Positions 1-6,842 of a stretch of DNA of 19,438 bases are shown in pieces; the stretch's first letter is position 1; the number at the start of each line of letters is the position of its first letter. The stretch lies in assembly GCA_038065015.1 (NCBI GenBank), contig JBBTRU010000038.1, positions 1-19,438 on the forward strand, in the 5' to 3' direction. The notes under the pieces are model-generated. The model did no database searches. It was not told where the DNA came from and saw only the letters and a program-made list of their open reading frames with translations. The translations under genes and the position numbers were made by a program. The DNA is from CAIPSZ01 sp038065015 (GTDB lineage: Bacteria > Patescibacteriota > Patescibacteriia > PEXW01).

Positions 1-171
1 CGAGTACCTTGCCCACCTCCCCCCAGAATCCTCACCCTTGAAGGTTAACTAAACATATCTCACATTCACAATCACTCTTTAAATTTTCTCGTTTGTGTTT
101 CCTGGCCCCCGACTCACGTGCCTCAAATGCGCGCTTCAAAAAGCTCTAGATTACTTATATATTTAGGGAAC
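1..171. other. Stretch with no recognised gene
   Basis: I see no convincing coding frame, RNA or terminator here. The segment is AT-rich around 50-90 and 140-175 and lies downstream of the leftward DUF1801 gene, so it may be the 3' flank of that gene or the edge of a gene lying outside the window. Confidence 0.4.
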
Positions 172-606
172 TTACTTAACCGCCTTCTTCAGCAGATTGG
201 CAATCTGCGCTTCTTCGGCAGCACCTAACTTTTTCAACGCAAAGGCTACGGGCCACATGGGGCCGTCGTCCAGTTTGGCCGTGTCACTAAAACCGAGCGA
301 GGCGTAGCGCGTCTTGAACTTACTTCCCGCTTGGAAGAAGCAGACGACCTTTTCGCCCTTAGCGTAAGCAGGCATGCCGTACCAGGTTTTGGGTAAAAGG
401 GTTGGCGCAGTCTTGGTAATAAGCGCGTGGAGCCGCTTGGCCATGGATTTGTCCGGCTCCACCATCTTGGCAATGGCGGCTTGTACATCCCGCTCGCCTT
501 GCGCCCGGTTCTTGCCGGCGCGGGCTTCGGCCACCAGCTCTTTGGCCCGGTTCTGCATGGCCGCTTTTTCAAAATCCGAGAACCCGAGGTTTTTCTGCTT
601 TGGCAT
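172..606 (-). CDS. DUF1801 (YdhG-like) domain protein
   Basis: This is a small cytoplasmic protein of 144 residues. The second half carries the recognisable DUF1801 pattern: a WYGMPAYA segment (about residues 76-83), then KVVCFFQAGSKFKTRYASLGF and a C-terminal MWPVAFALKKL helix. The family is widespread and is sometimes named 'iron chaperone' after a Bacillus relative, but its biochemical role is poorly established, so I give no function. The N-terminal ~55 residues are charged and helical, as in close homologues. The gene starts back to back with the ABC exporter operon, with about 80 bases between the two starts. No Shine-Dalgarno sequence is visible before the ATG at 606. The start was chosen because the family's usual N-terminal helix is retained and there is no longer in-frame alternative. 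Confidence 0.8.
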   Translation of the reverse strand: MPKQKNLGFSDFEKAAMQNRAKELVAEARAGKNRAQGERDVQAAIAKMVEPDKSMAKRLHALITKTAPTLLPKTWYGMPAYAKGEKVVCFFQAGSKFKTRYASLGFSDTAKLDDGPMWPVAFALKKLGAAEEAQIANLLKKAVK

Positions 607-631
607 AGTGTTTTGCGTTTACGGAAAATAG

Positions 632-661
632 TTGAAAAATTTCTCCTGCATCTGCTATACT
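632..661 (+). promoter_or_regulatory. Promoter of the ABC exporter operon
   Basis: A -35 TTGAAA (632-637) and an extended -10 TGC-TATACT (653-661) are separated by 18 bases. Transcription would begin near 668, leaving a leader of about 20 bases that contains GGAG at 677-680. The promoter overlaps a possible upstream in-frame start at 632, which is why I reject that start. Confidence 0.65.
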
Positions 662-688
662 CGTACTATATCACTCGGAGTTTTCCAC

Positions 689-1642
689 ATGCAATTCGCC
701 ATTACCACCACTAACCTCCAGAAGTCTTTTAAGGACAACCACGTCCTCAAAGGCGTGAACCTGGCCGTGCCCGCGGGGACGGTGTTTGCCCTGCTTGGCC
801 CCAATGGCGCGGGTAAAACGACCATTGTCCGCATCCTCTCTACCCTGCTGCAGCTGGATGGCGGCACAGCAACCGTCGGCGGTTTTGACGTCAAATCGCA
901 GGCGCAGGACGTCCGCGGCATCATCGGCCTCACTGGCCAGTTTGCGGCCGTGGATGAGAAGCTCACGGGCCGGGAAAATTTGGAAATTATTGGCCGGCTC
1001 TACCATATCTCTGCTGCGGATGCCAAACGCCGCAGCCAAGAACTGCTGGAGCGGTTTGAATTGCTGGATGCTGCTGGTCGGGCCGTGAAGAAGTACTCGG
1101 GTGGTATGCGCCGCCGCTTGGACTTAGCCGCCAGCTTAATTGTAACGCCGCCGATTATTTTCTTGGACGAGCCAACGACGGGCCTGGCCCCGCACAGCCG
1201 CAACACCATGTGGACGATAATTCAAGAACTGGTAAAAGAAGGCACAACCATACTCCTTACGACGCAGTATTTGGAAGAAGCTGACCAGCTGGCCGACACC
1301 ATCGCCGTCATCGACAATGGCGTGGTGATTGCCATGGGCACGGCTGATGAGCTCAAAGACAAAGTGGGCCGCGAGCAGCTGGCCGTGGAAATGGAAAACG
1401 ACGCGGACTTTGCCAAAGCCGTAACCGAACTCGGGAAACAGGCTAGCCAGCACACTGCCGCCACCCGCACTATGCAATTCCCGGTTGAGCATGGCGTGCA
1501 CCAACTGCGCGCCATTCTGGACCAATTTGACGAAGCGCACATTAACGTGAAGAGCATTGCCACGCACCGGCCGACCCTTGATGACGTGTTTTTGAAACTC
1601 ACCGGCCACGAAGCAGAAATCAAAAAGGAGGAAACCAAATAA
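689..1642 (+). CDS. DrrA-type ABC transporter ATPase
   Basis: ATP-binding subunit (317 residues) of an ABC-2 type exporter of the daunorubicin-resistance DrrA class. It would power export by the permease encoded immediately downstream; the substrate is unknown. Visible motifs are Walker A GPNGAGKT (37-44), Q-loop glutamine ~84, signature SGGMR (137-141), Walker B IIFLDE (156-161), and TTQYLEEAD where glutamine 193 replaces the usual H-loop histidine, which is normal for this class. The D-loop reads GLAP rather than GLDP, so the conserved aspartate is alanine 167. The ~100-residue C-terminal extension matches the class. I start at ATG 689 because GGAG lies 8 bases upstream and the promoter overlaps any earlier start. 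The stop overlaps the permease start (TAATG), so the two are translationally coupled. Confidence 0.9.
   Translation: MQFAITTTNLQKSFKDNHVLKGVNLAVPAGTVFALLGPNGAGKTTIVRILSTLLQLDGGTATVGGFDVKSQAQDVRGIIGLTGQFAAVDEKLTGRENLEIIGRLYHISAADAKRRSQELLERFELLDAAGRAVKKYSGGMRRRLDLAASLIVTPPIIFLDEPTTGLAPHSRNTMWTIIQELVKEGTTILLTTQYLEEADQLADTIAVIDNGVVIAMGTADELKDKVGREQLAVEMENDADFAKAVTELGKQASQHTAATRTMQFPVEHGVHQLRAILDQFDEAHINVKSIATHRPTLDDVFLKLTGHEAEIKKEETK
1626..1631 (+). promoter_or_regulatory. Ribosome binding site of ABC permease
   Basis: A consensus AGGAGG lies inside the 3' end of the ATPase gene, 10 bases before the permease ATG. It supports the start at 1642 and direct coupling of the two subunits. Confidence 0.8.
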
Positions 1643-2451
1643 TGTCTACTACTATCGCTAGTAAAATTCCGCAACTGAAGCACTCCGGCCTGGCCTGGTA
1701 CTTCATCGACAGCTGGGTCATGGTCAAGCGCAGCTTGCTGCAAATTCGGCAGGACCCGGAGCAGCTCCTCGGCATAACCATCCAGCCGATTATGTTCGTG
1801 GTGCTGTTCCGCTACGTGTTTGGCGGGGCTATTGATACGGGCGGCGTGAGCTACGTCAACTTCCTCATGGCCGGCATTTTCGTGCAGACCGCGGCGTTCG
1901 GCTCGACTATCTCGAGCTACAGCGTGGCCATTGATTTGGAAAAAGGCATTATGGACCGGTTCCGGTCTTTGCCCATGGTCAAGAGCGCGGTGCTCACCGG
2001 CCACGTGACCGCCGACTTGTTCCGCAACTTGCTGGCAACGGCCGTCATGATTGGCGCCGGCTTGGCCGTTGGCTTTCGGCCCGAGGCGAGCGCCGCCGAA
2101 TGGGTGCTGGCCATAGCGCTGCTGCTGTTCTTCTCGTTCGCGCTGTCCTGGCTGTTCGTCATTGTCGCGCTGGTGGGCAAGTCCATCCAGTTCGTCCAGC
2201 AGTTTGGCTTCATCCTCATTTTCCCGCTGACATTCGTGAGCAGCGCGTTCGTGCCCGTAGAAACCATGCCCTCGTGGCTGCGCGTGTTCGCCGAGAACCA
2301 GCCGCTCACGCACCTCATCGAAGCCATCCGCGCCCTACTGGTGAACACCCCCGTGGGCGACCACGTGTGGTGGACGGTGGTGTGGAGCTGCATCATTTTG
2401 GTGGTTGGCCTTACGATAACCACGACGATCTTCCGAAGGCAAGCGAAGTGA
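1642..2451 (+). CDS. DrrB-type ABC-2 transporter permease
   Basis: Integral membrane subunit (269 residues) that pairs with the upstream ATPase. Six hydrophobic segments are apparent (about 42-61, 72-94, 124-145, 152-178, 186-205, 243-263), the usual ABC-2 topology. Family marks are the GIMDRFRSLPM motif (102-112) in the cytoplasmic loop after the second segment and NQPLTHLIEAIRALL (219-233) before the last. Length is typical for DrrB. The pair is the smallest complete exporter of this class, probably acting as a homodimer of each subunit in the cytoplasmic membrane. Known relatives export anthracyclines or other lipophilic compounds, but the substrate cannot be read from sequence. The gene ends in TGA, evidence for the standard code. 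Confidence 0.9.
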   Translation: MSTTIASKIPQLKHSGLAWYFIDSWVMVKRSLLQIRQDPEQLLGITIQPIMFVVLFRYVFGGAIDTGGVSYVNFLMAGIFVQTAAFGSTISSYSVAIDLEKGIMDRFRSLPMVKSAVLTGHVTADLFRNLLATAVMIGAGLAVGFRPEASAAEWVLAIALLLFFSFALSWLFVIVALVGKSIQFVQQFGFILIFPLTFVSSAFVPVETMPSWLRVFAENQPLTHLIEAIRALLVNTPVGDHVWWTVVWSCIILVVGLTITTTIFRRQAK

Positions 2452-2457
2452 CACGCA

Positions 2458-2500
2458 GTGTCATCCTGAGGCCAACAGGCCGAGGGATCTTTCTCTCTAT
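2458..2500 (+). repeat. REP-like imperfect palindrome after the exporter operon
   Basis: The stretch beginning TGTCATCCTGAGG and running to GAGGGATCTTTC resembles, from memory, the short palindromic 'GTCATCCTGAG...GGATC' element scattered between genes in many bacteria. The core is GGCC-AACA-GGCC with flanking TCCTGA/GAGGGA arms that pair imperfectly, followed by a pyrimidine-rich tail. It may serve as the transcription terminator of the ABC operon. Confidence 0.45.
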
Positions 2501-2535
2501 CGTCCGCCTGTTACCATTGGCGGCTTTTATCGTTG

Positions 2536-2541
2536 TATAAT
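2536..2541 (+). promoter_or_regulatory. -10 element of the 2573 gene
   Basis: A perfect TATAAT sits 31 bases before the ATG. No good -35 is seen (TTACCA at 2511-2516 gives a 19-base spacer). A small GGAG/CTCC hairpin lies in the leader. Confidence 0.5.
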
Positions 2542-2572
2542 TATGGAGCCTTCTCCTTTAACGTAAACACGT

Positions 2573-3805
2573 ATGCGCAAAAGCCCCTACCTCCTTGCTG
2601 TTGTCATCATCCTTGCCGCTATTGGGTTGGGCATTTCAAATTACGTAAAAAATAACTCTGGGTCTGGCCAAACCAATACAAACACAATTCCGAGTGGTGG
2701 CCTGAGCATTGCAAATCGTGGGGCAGCGGCATTTGGCACACTGGGCGTAGCGCCAACAACGCCTGCGCAGAGCGGTGGGGTTAGTACGGATATGAAGGCG
2801 TCTGACTCCTCTGCTCGATCCTCGCTCATTGCCCCGGTACCAGCACAAAGCGTGCGCTACGAGTACAAGGGTGACGCGCTGACCTTGCCATCACTGCCAG
2901 TGCTCAAACGTATAAAAGGTTTTGAAGGAACGGATTTGCAAGGCATCCTAAAAAGTTTGAACGCGCCACTGGCAAATCTGGACAGCTTTAATAAGCTGGG
3001 CCTGCAGCAGGTGACGTTTGCCGAGAACCAAGAAAATGGTTACGTCATTACCCTCGACGCGCTCGCGGGCACGGCCAGCATCTACCAAAACTGGGAACGC
3101 TGGACCACCCTGCAAAAGACCATTACCCGGCCAGCCCCAACCGGGAGTGCGGCAGACCTGCCGGCAGATAGCGAGCTCACCAGCATCGCCAATGCCTTTC
3201 TCGGAGCGCATAGCATACGCCGCGAAGGTTATGGCGAGCCGGTGGTACGGAAAGACTGGCTAATGCCCGGCACGTCTGCGCTCGCCTACGTGCCAACCGA
3301 AATCTCGGTGGTGTACCCGCTGCTGGCAGAGGGCAAAGACGTGGTTGATGCTTCGGGCCAAGCCTATGGTATTACCGTTGGAATAAATATTGCTACAAAA
3401 CTCGTGACCAGCGTGTACAACATTACCAGCCTACGCTTCGAAGCCTCAACCTACCCCATGGTGACGAAAACGGAAACCGTGCTCGAGGTGGTACAGCGCG
3501 GGGGTGTGTACGGCAGCACCGCAACGAACGATGCAAAAGCCCTCACTATAGAAGTTGGTACGCCAAAAGCCGGTTACCTTTTTTCGAGCTACCAACTGGA
3601 TAGCGGGAGTAGCGATGTGCTCGTACCCGCGCTCATTTTCCCCATAACCAAAGTACCAACCGGTGCCCAGGTGTATAGCAAGACTATAGTTGTGCCTTTG
3701 GTGCAAGAGCTTATTGAACCGCAAATCATTCAGCCGCTGACCTCGGGCGGTGCTACGGGCAGCATCGAGCCAGACGCGGCAACAGACCTACCGACTGCTC
3801 GCTAA
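2573..3805 (+). CDS. Membrane-anchored exported protein of unknown function
   Basis: I do not recognise a family. The 410-residue product begins with MRK and one hydrophobic stretch (about 5-23), followed by a Gly/Ser/Thr/Asn-rich linker to about residue 85. This is the layout of a signal anchor holding a large extracellular domain. The remaining ~320 residues alternate short beta-like and charged segments without cysteine, a recognisable catalytic motif, or clear repeats. A TNTNT/SGG-rich linker and a Pro/Thr-rich tail add to the impression of a cell-surface protein. It stands alone, in front of a bidirectional terminator shared with the convergent sigma factor gene. Codon use looks like that of its neighbours. 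Expression and surface location are inference. Confidence 0.75.
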   Translation: MRKSPYLLAVVIILAAIGLGISNYVKNNSGSGQTNTNTIPSGGLSIANRGAAAFGTLGVAPTTPAQSGGVSTDMKASDSSARSSLIAPVPAQSVRYEYKGDALTLPSLPVLKRIKGFEGTDLQGILKSLNAPLANLDSFNKLGLQQVTFAENQENGYVITLDALAGTASIYQNWERWTTLQKTITRPAPTGSAADLPADSELTSIANAFLGAHSIRREGYGEPVVRKDWLMPGTSALAYVPTEISVVYPLLAEGKDVVDASGQAYGITVGINIATKLVTSVYNITSLRFEASTYPMVTKTETVLEVVQRGGVYGSTATNDAKALTIEVGTPKAGYLFSSYQLDSGSSDVLVPALIFPITKVPTGAQVYSKTIVVPLVQELIEPQIIQPLTSGGATGSIEPDAATDLPTAR

Positions 3806-3819
3806 CCGCTACCAAAGAA

Positions 3820-3852
3820 AAAAGCCGTCATCCATTATAGGTGACGGCTTTT
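3820..3852. terminator. Bidirectional terminator between convergent genes
   Basis: A perfect 11-bp inverted repeat (AAAAGCCGTCA / TGACGGCTTTT) with an 11-base loop has A and T runs on its two sides, so it can terminate in both directions. The TAA stop of the sigma factor gene (3851-3853) overlaps the right arm. Confidence 0.9.
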
Positions 3853-4741
3853 AGGTTGCTGCATCATTATCGAAGTAGTAATCTCGGAGATTTTTGCTCC
3901 GGGATGAGTGTCTGAGCCGACGGATAGCCTTCTCTTCGATTTGTCGCACGCGCTCGCGGGTGAGGATCATAAGGGCGCCAATTTCTTCCAGGGTGAGCGC
4001 AGGCTCATCATGCAAGCCAAAGTGCAAAGAAATAACATAGGCTTCCCGCGGGGTGAGGGTATCGAGATTTTTGTCGATGAGCGCCCGAAGCTCTTGAAGG
4101 TGTATCCCCTCATCCGGTGCCGGTGCGGTGGTGTCTTCCAACACCTCGAGCAGCCCCTCGGTGCCCCCATCGATGAACGGCGCGTCCAACGAAAGGTGGC
4201 TACTGTGGATCTGCGCGCTGGCATCTGCATCGCCCATGGTCAGGTCGAGCTCCTTCGCGACTTCTTCCAGGGAGGGTTCTCGGCCCAGGCTTTGCTCCAT
4301 TTGGGAACTCGTCTTCCCTATTTTGTAGAGCGTGGCGACACGGTTCAAAGGTAAGCGGACAATCCGGCTCTGCTCGGCGAGTGCCTGCAGGATAGCCTGG
4401 CGAATCCACCACACGGCGTAGGTAATGAACTTGAAGCCACGTGCTTCATCAAAGCGTTTGGCGGCTTTGATGAGCCCCATGTTGCCCTCGTTGATGAGGT
4501 CCGCCATGGACAAGCACTGATTCTGATACTGTTTGGCGACGGAAACCACAAAACGAAGATTTGCCTTGGTAAGTTTGTCCAGGGCCTTCTTGTCACCCTG
4601 CTTGATGCGGCGAGCGAGTCGGGCTTCTTCGTCCTGGGTAATAAGCGGCGTTTCGCCAATTTCTTTCAGGTACAGGTCGAGTGACCGGTCGCTTTTGCCG
4701 TACTTCCCGGCGCCGGCTTTCTGGTCTGGGGACGTACTCAT
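3851..4741 (-). CDS. Primary-type RNA polymerase sigma-70 factor
   Basis: A 296-residue sigma-70 family protein that directs RNA polymerase to promoters. Region 1.2 is at about 19-52, region 2 at 57-127 including the -10 recognising YAVWWIRQAI segment (109-117), region 3 at about 127-205, and region 4 at 225-281 with the helix-turn-helix ending TRERVRQIEEKAIRRLRH. It lacks region 1.1 and the long non-conserved insert of enterobacterial RpoD, giving a short form similar to other compact group 1/2 sigmas. Because regions 2.4 and 4.2 are intact and the nearby promoters are TTGACG/TATACT-like, it is probably the housekeeping factor, but a second group 2 factor is not excluded. An AGGAGG (complement of 4750-4755) stands 8 bases before the ATG. 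The promoter is shared back to back with tRNA-His. Confidence 0.92.
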   Translation of the reverse strand: MSTSPDQKAGAGKYGKSDRSLDLYLKEIGETPLITQDEEARLARRIKQGDKKALDKLTKANLRFVVSVAKQYQNQCLSMADLINEGNMGLIKAAKRFDEARGFKFITYAVWWIRQAILQALAEQSRIVRLPLNRVATLYKIGKTSSQMEQSLGREPSLEEVAKELDLTMGDADASAQIHSSHLSLDAPFIDGGTEGLLEVLEDTTAPAPDEGIHLQELRALIDKNLDTLTPREAYVISLHFGLHDEPALTLEEIGALMILTRERVRQIEEKAIRRLRHSSRSKNLRDYYFDNDAAT

Positions 4742-4793
4742 GTTACGCGCCTCCTTTCACATTGTTAAGATTGCAATATTTTTCTAGCGGTTT

Positions 4794-4821
4794 ACTGTAG
4801 CACAAAACAAAAACACGTCAA
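4794..4821 (-). promoter_or_regulatory. Promoter of the sigma factor gene
   Basis: Reading leftward, -35 TTGACG (complement of 4816-4821) and -10 TACAGT (complement of 4794-4799) are separated by 16 bases. The leader is about 45 bases long and carries the AGGAGG ribosome binding site. Confidence 0.7.
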
Positions 4822-4846
4822 GGAAATACCTGAGAGAATTGACGTG
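4814..4846. promoter_or_regulatory. Inverted repeat spanning two divergent -35 elements
   Basis: CACGTCAA (4814-4821) and TTGACGTG (4839-4846) form a perfect 8-bp inverted repeat with a 17-base gap. Each arm contains the -35 of one of the two divergent promoters (sigma factor leftward, tRNA-His rightward). Confidence 0.7.
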
Positions 4847-4867
4847 ATCATAAATTCTTACTAGAAT
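4839..4867 (+). promoter_or_regulatory. Promoter of tRNA-His
   Basis: -35 TTGACG (4839-4844), a 17-base spacer, and -10 TAGAAT (4862-4867). Transcription would start near 4874, about 28 bases before the mature tRNA. Confidence 0.75.
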
Positions 4868-4901
4868 AGCCCAGCATTGCATTAAAAAACCGTCCTAGCG
4901 G

Positions 4902-4977
4902 GGTGGCCATAGCTCAATGGTAGAGCACTGGTTTGTGGTACCAGTGGTTGTGGGTTCGAGTCCCATTGGCCACCCCA
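4902..4977 (+). tRNA. tRNA-His (anticodon GTG)
   Basis: A full cloverleaf can be drawn. The acceptor stem is GTGGCCA (4903-4909) with TGGCCAC (4967-4973), the D-stem GCTC/GAGC, and the anticodon stem CTGGT/ACCAG around the loop TTGTGGT, giving anticodon GTG. The T-stem is GTGGG/CCCAT with loop TTCGAGT. G at 4902 is the histidine-specific G-1 opposite discriminator C at 4974, and CCA is encoded (4975-4977). It is transcribed away from the sigma factor gene from its own promoter. Confidence 0.95.
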
Positions 4978-4987
4978 CTGTGACGGT
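4957..4987 (+). repeat. 31-bp direct repeat, copy 1 (tRNA-His 3' end)
   Basis: Covers the 3' side of the T-arm, acceptor strand, CCA and ten downstream bases of tRNA-His. It is repeated exactly at 5082-5112. Confidence 0.92.
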
Positions 4988-5020
4988 TATGAATGAAAGT
5001 GAAGTTGTAATGAATAGTTA

Positions 5021-5096
5021 GGCCAATTCTCAAGCGGACTCGAACGGGCGCACCCCATAGGAAGCGCCCCGGGCCGAAGGCCGAGTCCCATTGGCC
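5021..5096. repeat. 76-bp nested palindrome built on a tRNA-His 3' end copy
   Basis: Three pairs of arms nest symmetrically: GGCCAAT (5021-5027) with ATTGGCC (5090-5096), GGACTCG (5036-5042) with CGAGTCC (5082-5088), and GGGCGC (5046-5051) with GCGCCC (5064-5069). The right arm belongs to the duplicated tRNA 3' end. The left arm resembles an inverted, interrupted copy of the same tRNA segment. Confidence 0.75.
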
Positions 5097-5112
5097 ACCC
5101 CACTGTGACGGT
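5082..5112 (+). repeat. 31-bp direct repeat, copy 2
   Basis: Exact second copy of 4957-4987, placed 125 bases downstream with 94 bases between the copies. The arrangement is like the two ends left by tRNA-targeted integration, although no integrase or cargo is present. Confidence 0.92.
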
Positions 5113-5121
5113 GAGTAAAAG

Positions 5122-5140
5122 ACGCGCCGAAACGGCGCGT
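5122..5140. terminator. GC-rich hairpin before the 5159 gene
   Basis: A perfect 8-bp inverted repeat (ACGCGCCG-AAA-CGGCGCGT). It may end tRNA-His transcription, although the following ATTTG is a weak T-tract. It also occupies the expected -35 position of the next gene's promoter, so an operator role is possible. Confidence 0.5.
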
Positions 5141-5144
5141 ATTT

Positions 5145-5158
5145 GCTATCATACAGTT
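5145..5158 (+). promoter_or_regulatory. Extended -10 giving a probable leaderless start
   Basis: TATCAT (5147-5152), preceded by GC with T at 5144 (a TGC extension), ends 6 bases before the ATG at 5159. Transcription would then begin at the start codon. No Shine-Dalgarno sequence is present. Confidence 0.5.
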
Positions 5159-6760
5159 ATGTCCGAATTTGCTGTCTTACCACCAAGCGTCCGCAAACTC
5201 CTCGCCGCGCACATCGAGCCGCTCCCAAACCTGGAAGCGGCGCCAGGCGTGCCGCGCATCAAGCTCAACGAAGTTATCGGCCGCATGGGCTACTTCTACG
5301 AAAAGATTCGGAACTCCATTGATTTCCGCGACGAGCACTTGCTGCGCCGCTACGCCATTGAGCGCATATTGCGCCGCCGCTACCTGGTGGAGAGCCGCAC
5401 CATTATTGACGCGCGGTTGCTCATTAACGAGCTCATCCGCGGCCGCTACCTGCCCAATGACAAGCTGCCCGCCACCATCGTGGCCGTGGTGCAGAACTAC
5501 ATTGACCGGTACGTGGCGCTCATGGACCACTTGCAACTCTCGCGCACGTCGCCCGAGAACCGGCGAACCATTGCCTGGATATTGAGCGTGGCCTCGGCCG
5601 ATGTCGAAGAGCACTTGAGCCCGAGTACGCGTGAAGATGCTTTGGTGGAGGTCATGTACGGAACCTTGCGGAATAATCTCATCCTGCCCGAAAACATCCC
5701 CGCCGGCCAAGAGCAGGATATTTTGGTATACCTGGCCATTCACCGCGCGCTGGTGAAGAGCGACGATGCAATTTTGCGCTACCACCTGTTCCGCTGGGCC
5801 TACCCGCAATGGCGCAACCCCAACCACGCCATTACCGAAGAGATTCGCGAACACTTCCCGGCGCTCATGGCGCAAATCGAGGAGCGCATCCAGCACCCGC
5901 TCACCGAACGCCTGTTGAGCATTGCCCGTCGGTACGCCGTGCCGTTCTTAGCCTTGGCCGACGTGCTGCACGAGCACAACGGGGACATTCGCGGACTCAT
6001 AGCCAACAGCGCGCTCATGGACGAGGCGGTAGAAAAGGCCATGGAAGTACGCATGAAAAAAGCGAAAACGCGCCTGCGCCGCACCACCGTACGCAGCGTG
6101 GTGTACATCTTCATAACCAAGATGATGCTCGCGCTGGCAATCGAGCTGCCGTACGAAGTATTCGTGCTCAAGCTCAACCACTACGCGCCCGTGCTGGTGA
6201 ATTCCATCTTCCACCCCGTCCTCATGGTGTTCATTGGGATTTCGGCGGCGGTACCCGGAAAAGAGAATACCGCCCGCGTCGTCGAGGCGGTGAAAGAAAT
6301 TCTCAACCCCCAGCACCCGCGCCAGGTGTTCGGAAAAAAACTCAAGCCCCGGCCGCGAACCGTGGCACGCTCGTTCTTCTTCAATCTCTTCTACCTGGCA
6401 ACGTTCGTGGCGGTGTTCGGCGGGATAGTCTGGGGCTTACACATCCTGCAATTCAACTGGCTCTCTATTGTCATCTTCCTGTTCTTCCTGTCGGTTATTA
6501 GCTTCTTCGGCATGCGGGTGCGGAACGTCATCCGCGAACTCTCGGTCATGGACCGGCGCGAGAACATTTTCCTGCTGCTCTTGAGTTTCGTCTCGACGCC
6601 TATCCTGCGGGTGGGCCAATGGTTTAGCAAGAAAGTACCAAAGGTCAATCTCTTCATCTTCCTGCTGGACTTTATTATCGAGGCGCCGTTTAAAATCTTC
6701 GTCGAAGTGGTAGAAGAGTGGTTTAGCTTCCTCAAAGAAAAACGGGAAGAAATTAGCTAA
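5159..6760 (+). CDS. Polytopic membrane protein of unknown function
   Basis: The family is not recognised. The 533-residue protein has an N-terminal ~300 residues that are soluble, helical and rich in Arg/Glu/Leu, with a very basic stretch around 297-309 just before the membrane. About six hydrophobic segments follow (roughly 311-331, 343-365, 405-430, 434-452, 469-487, 495-515) and a charged C-terminus (EEWFSFLKEKREE). No cysteines or catalytic motifs stand out. The layout suggests a large cytoplasmic helical domain on a membrane base. I start at ATG 5159, not the upstream in-frame 5105, because the latter would translate the duplicated tRNA end and the hairpin, and because a -10 element sits at the right distance. 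The gene stands alone. Its length and order suggest a lineage-conserved protein, which is inference. Confidence 0.82.
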   Translation: MSEFAVLPPSVRKLLAAHIEPLPNLEAAPGVPRIKLNEVIGRMGYFYEKIRNSIDFRDEHLLRRYAIERILRRRYLVESRTIIDARLLINELIRGRYLPNDKLPATIVAVVQNYIDRYVALMDHLQLSRTSPENRRTIAWILSVASADVEEHLSPSTREDALVEVMYGTLRNNLILPENIPAGQEQDILVYLAIHRALVKSDDAILRYHLFRWAYPQWRNPNHAITEEIREHFPALMAQIEERIQHPLTERLLSIARRYAVPFLALADVLHEHNGDIRGLIANSALMDEAVEKAMEVRMKKAKTRLRRTTVRSVVYIFITKMMLALAIELPYEVFVLKLNHYAPVLVNSIFHPVLMVFIGISAAVPGKENTARVVEAVKEILNPQHPRQVFGKKLKPRPRTVARSFFFNLFYLATFVAVFGGIVWGLHILQFNWLSIVIFLFFLSVISFFGMRVRNVIRELSVMDRRENIFLLLLSFVSTPILRVGQWFSKKVPKVNLFIFLLDFIIEAPFKIFVEVVEEWFSFLKEKREEIS

Positions 6761-6783
6761 ACGCCTAGGTTTTTGATGGGACT

Positions 6784-6813
6784 TTGCCTTTGCCCCAACG
6801 GTTTTGCTATACT
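6784..6813 (+). promoter_or_regulatory. Promoter of the DUF5666 gene
   Basis: -35 TTGCCT (6784-6789) and extended -10 TGC-TATACT (6805-6813) with an 18-base spacer. The leader is about 25 bases long. Confidence 0.6.
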
Positions 6814-6842
6814 CTCAACCACCTCGCACTAACGAAAAAGCT

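Noticed and set aside
632..688. Upstream ATG extension of the ABC ATPase
   Set aside because: The extension covers the -35/-10 promoter, and the family's start fits ATG 689 with GGAG just before it.
1222..2313. Leftward 363-codon frame opposite the ABC exporter
   Set aside because: It is antisense to two clearly identified genes, and its product (Glu/His/Gln/Arg-rich) has no recognisable motif.
5021..5096. A second tRNA gene after tRNA-His (76 bases with a 7-bp terminal stem)
   Set aside because: There is no anticodon arm and no TTCGA-type T-loop in the right place. The paired arms form one long nested hairpin, not a cloverleaf.
5105..5158. Upstream start for the 5159 membrane protein
   Set aside because: It would translate the duplicated tRNA end and a GC-rich hairpin, and a -10 element lies directly before 5159.
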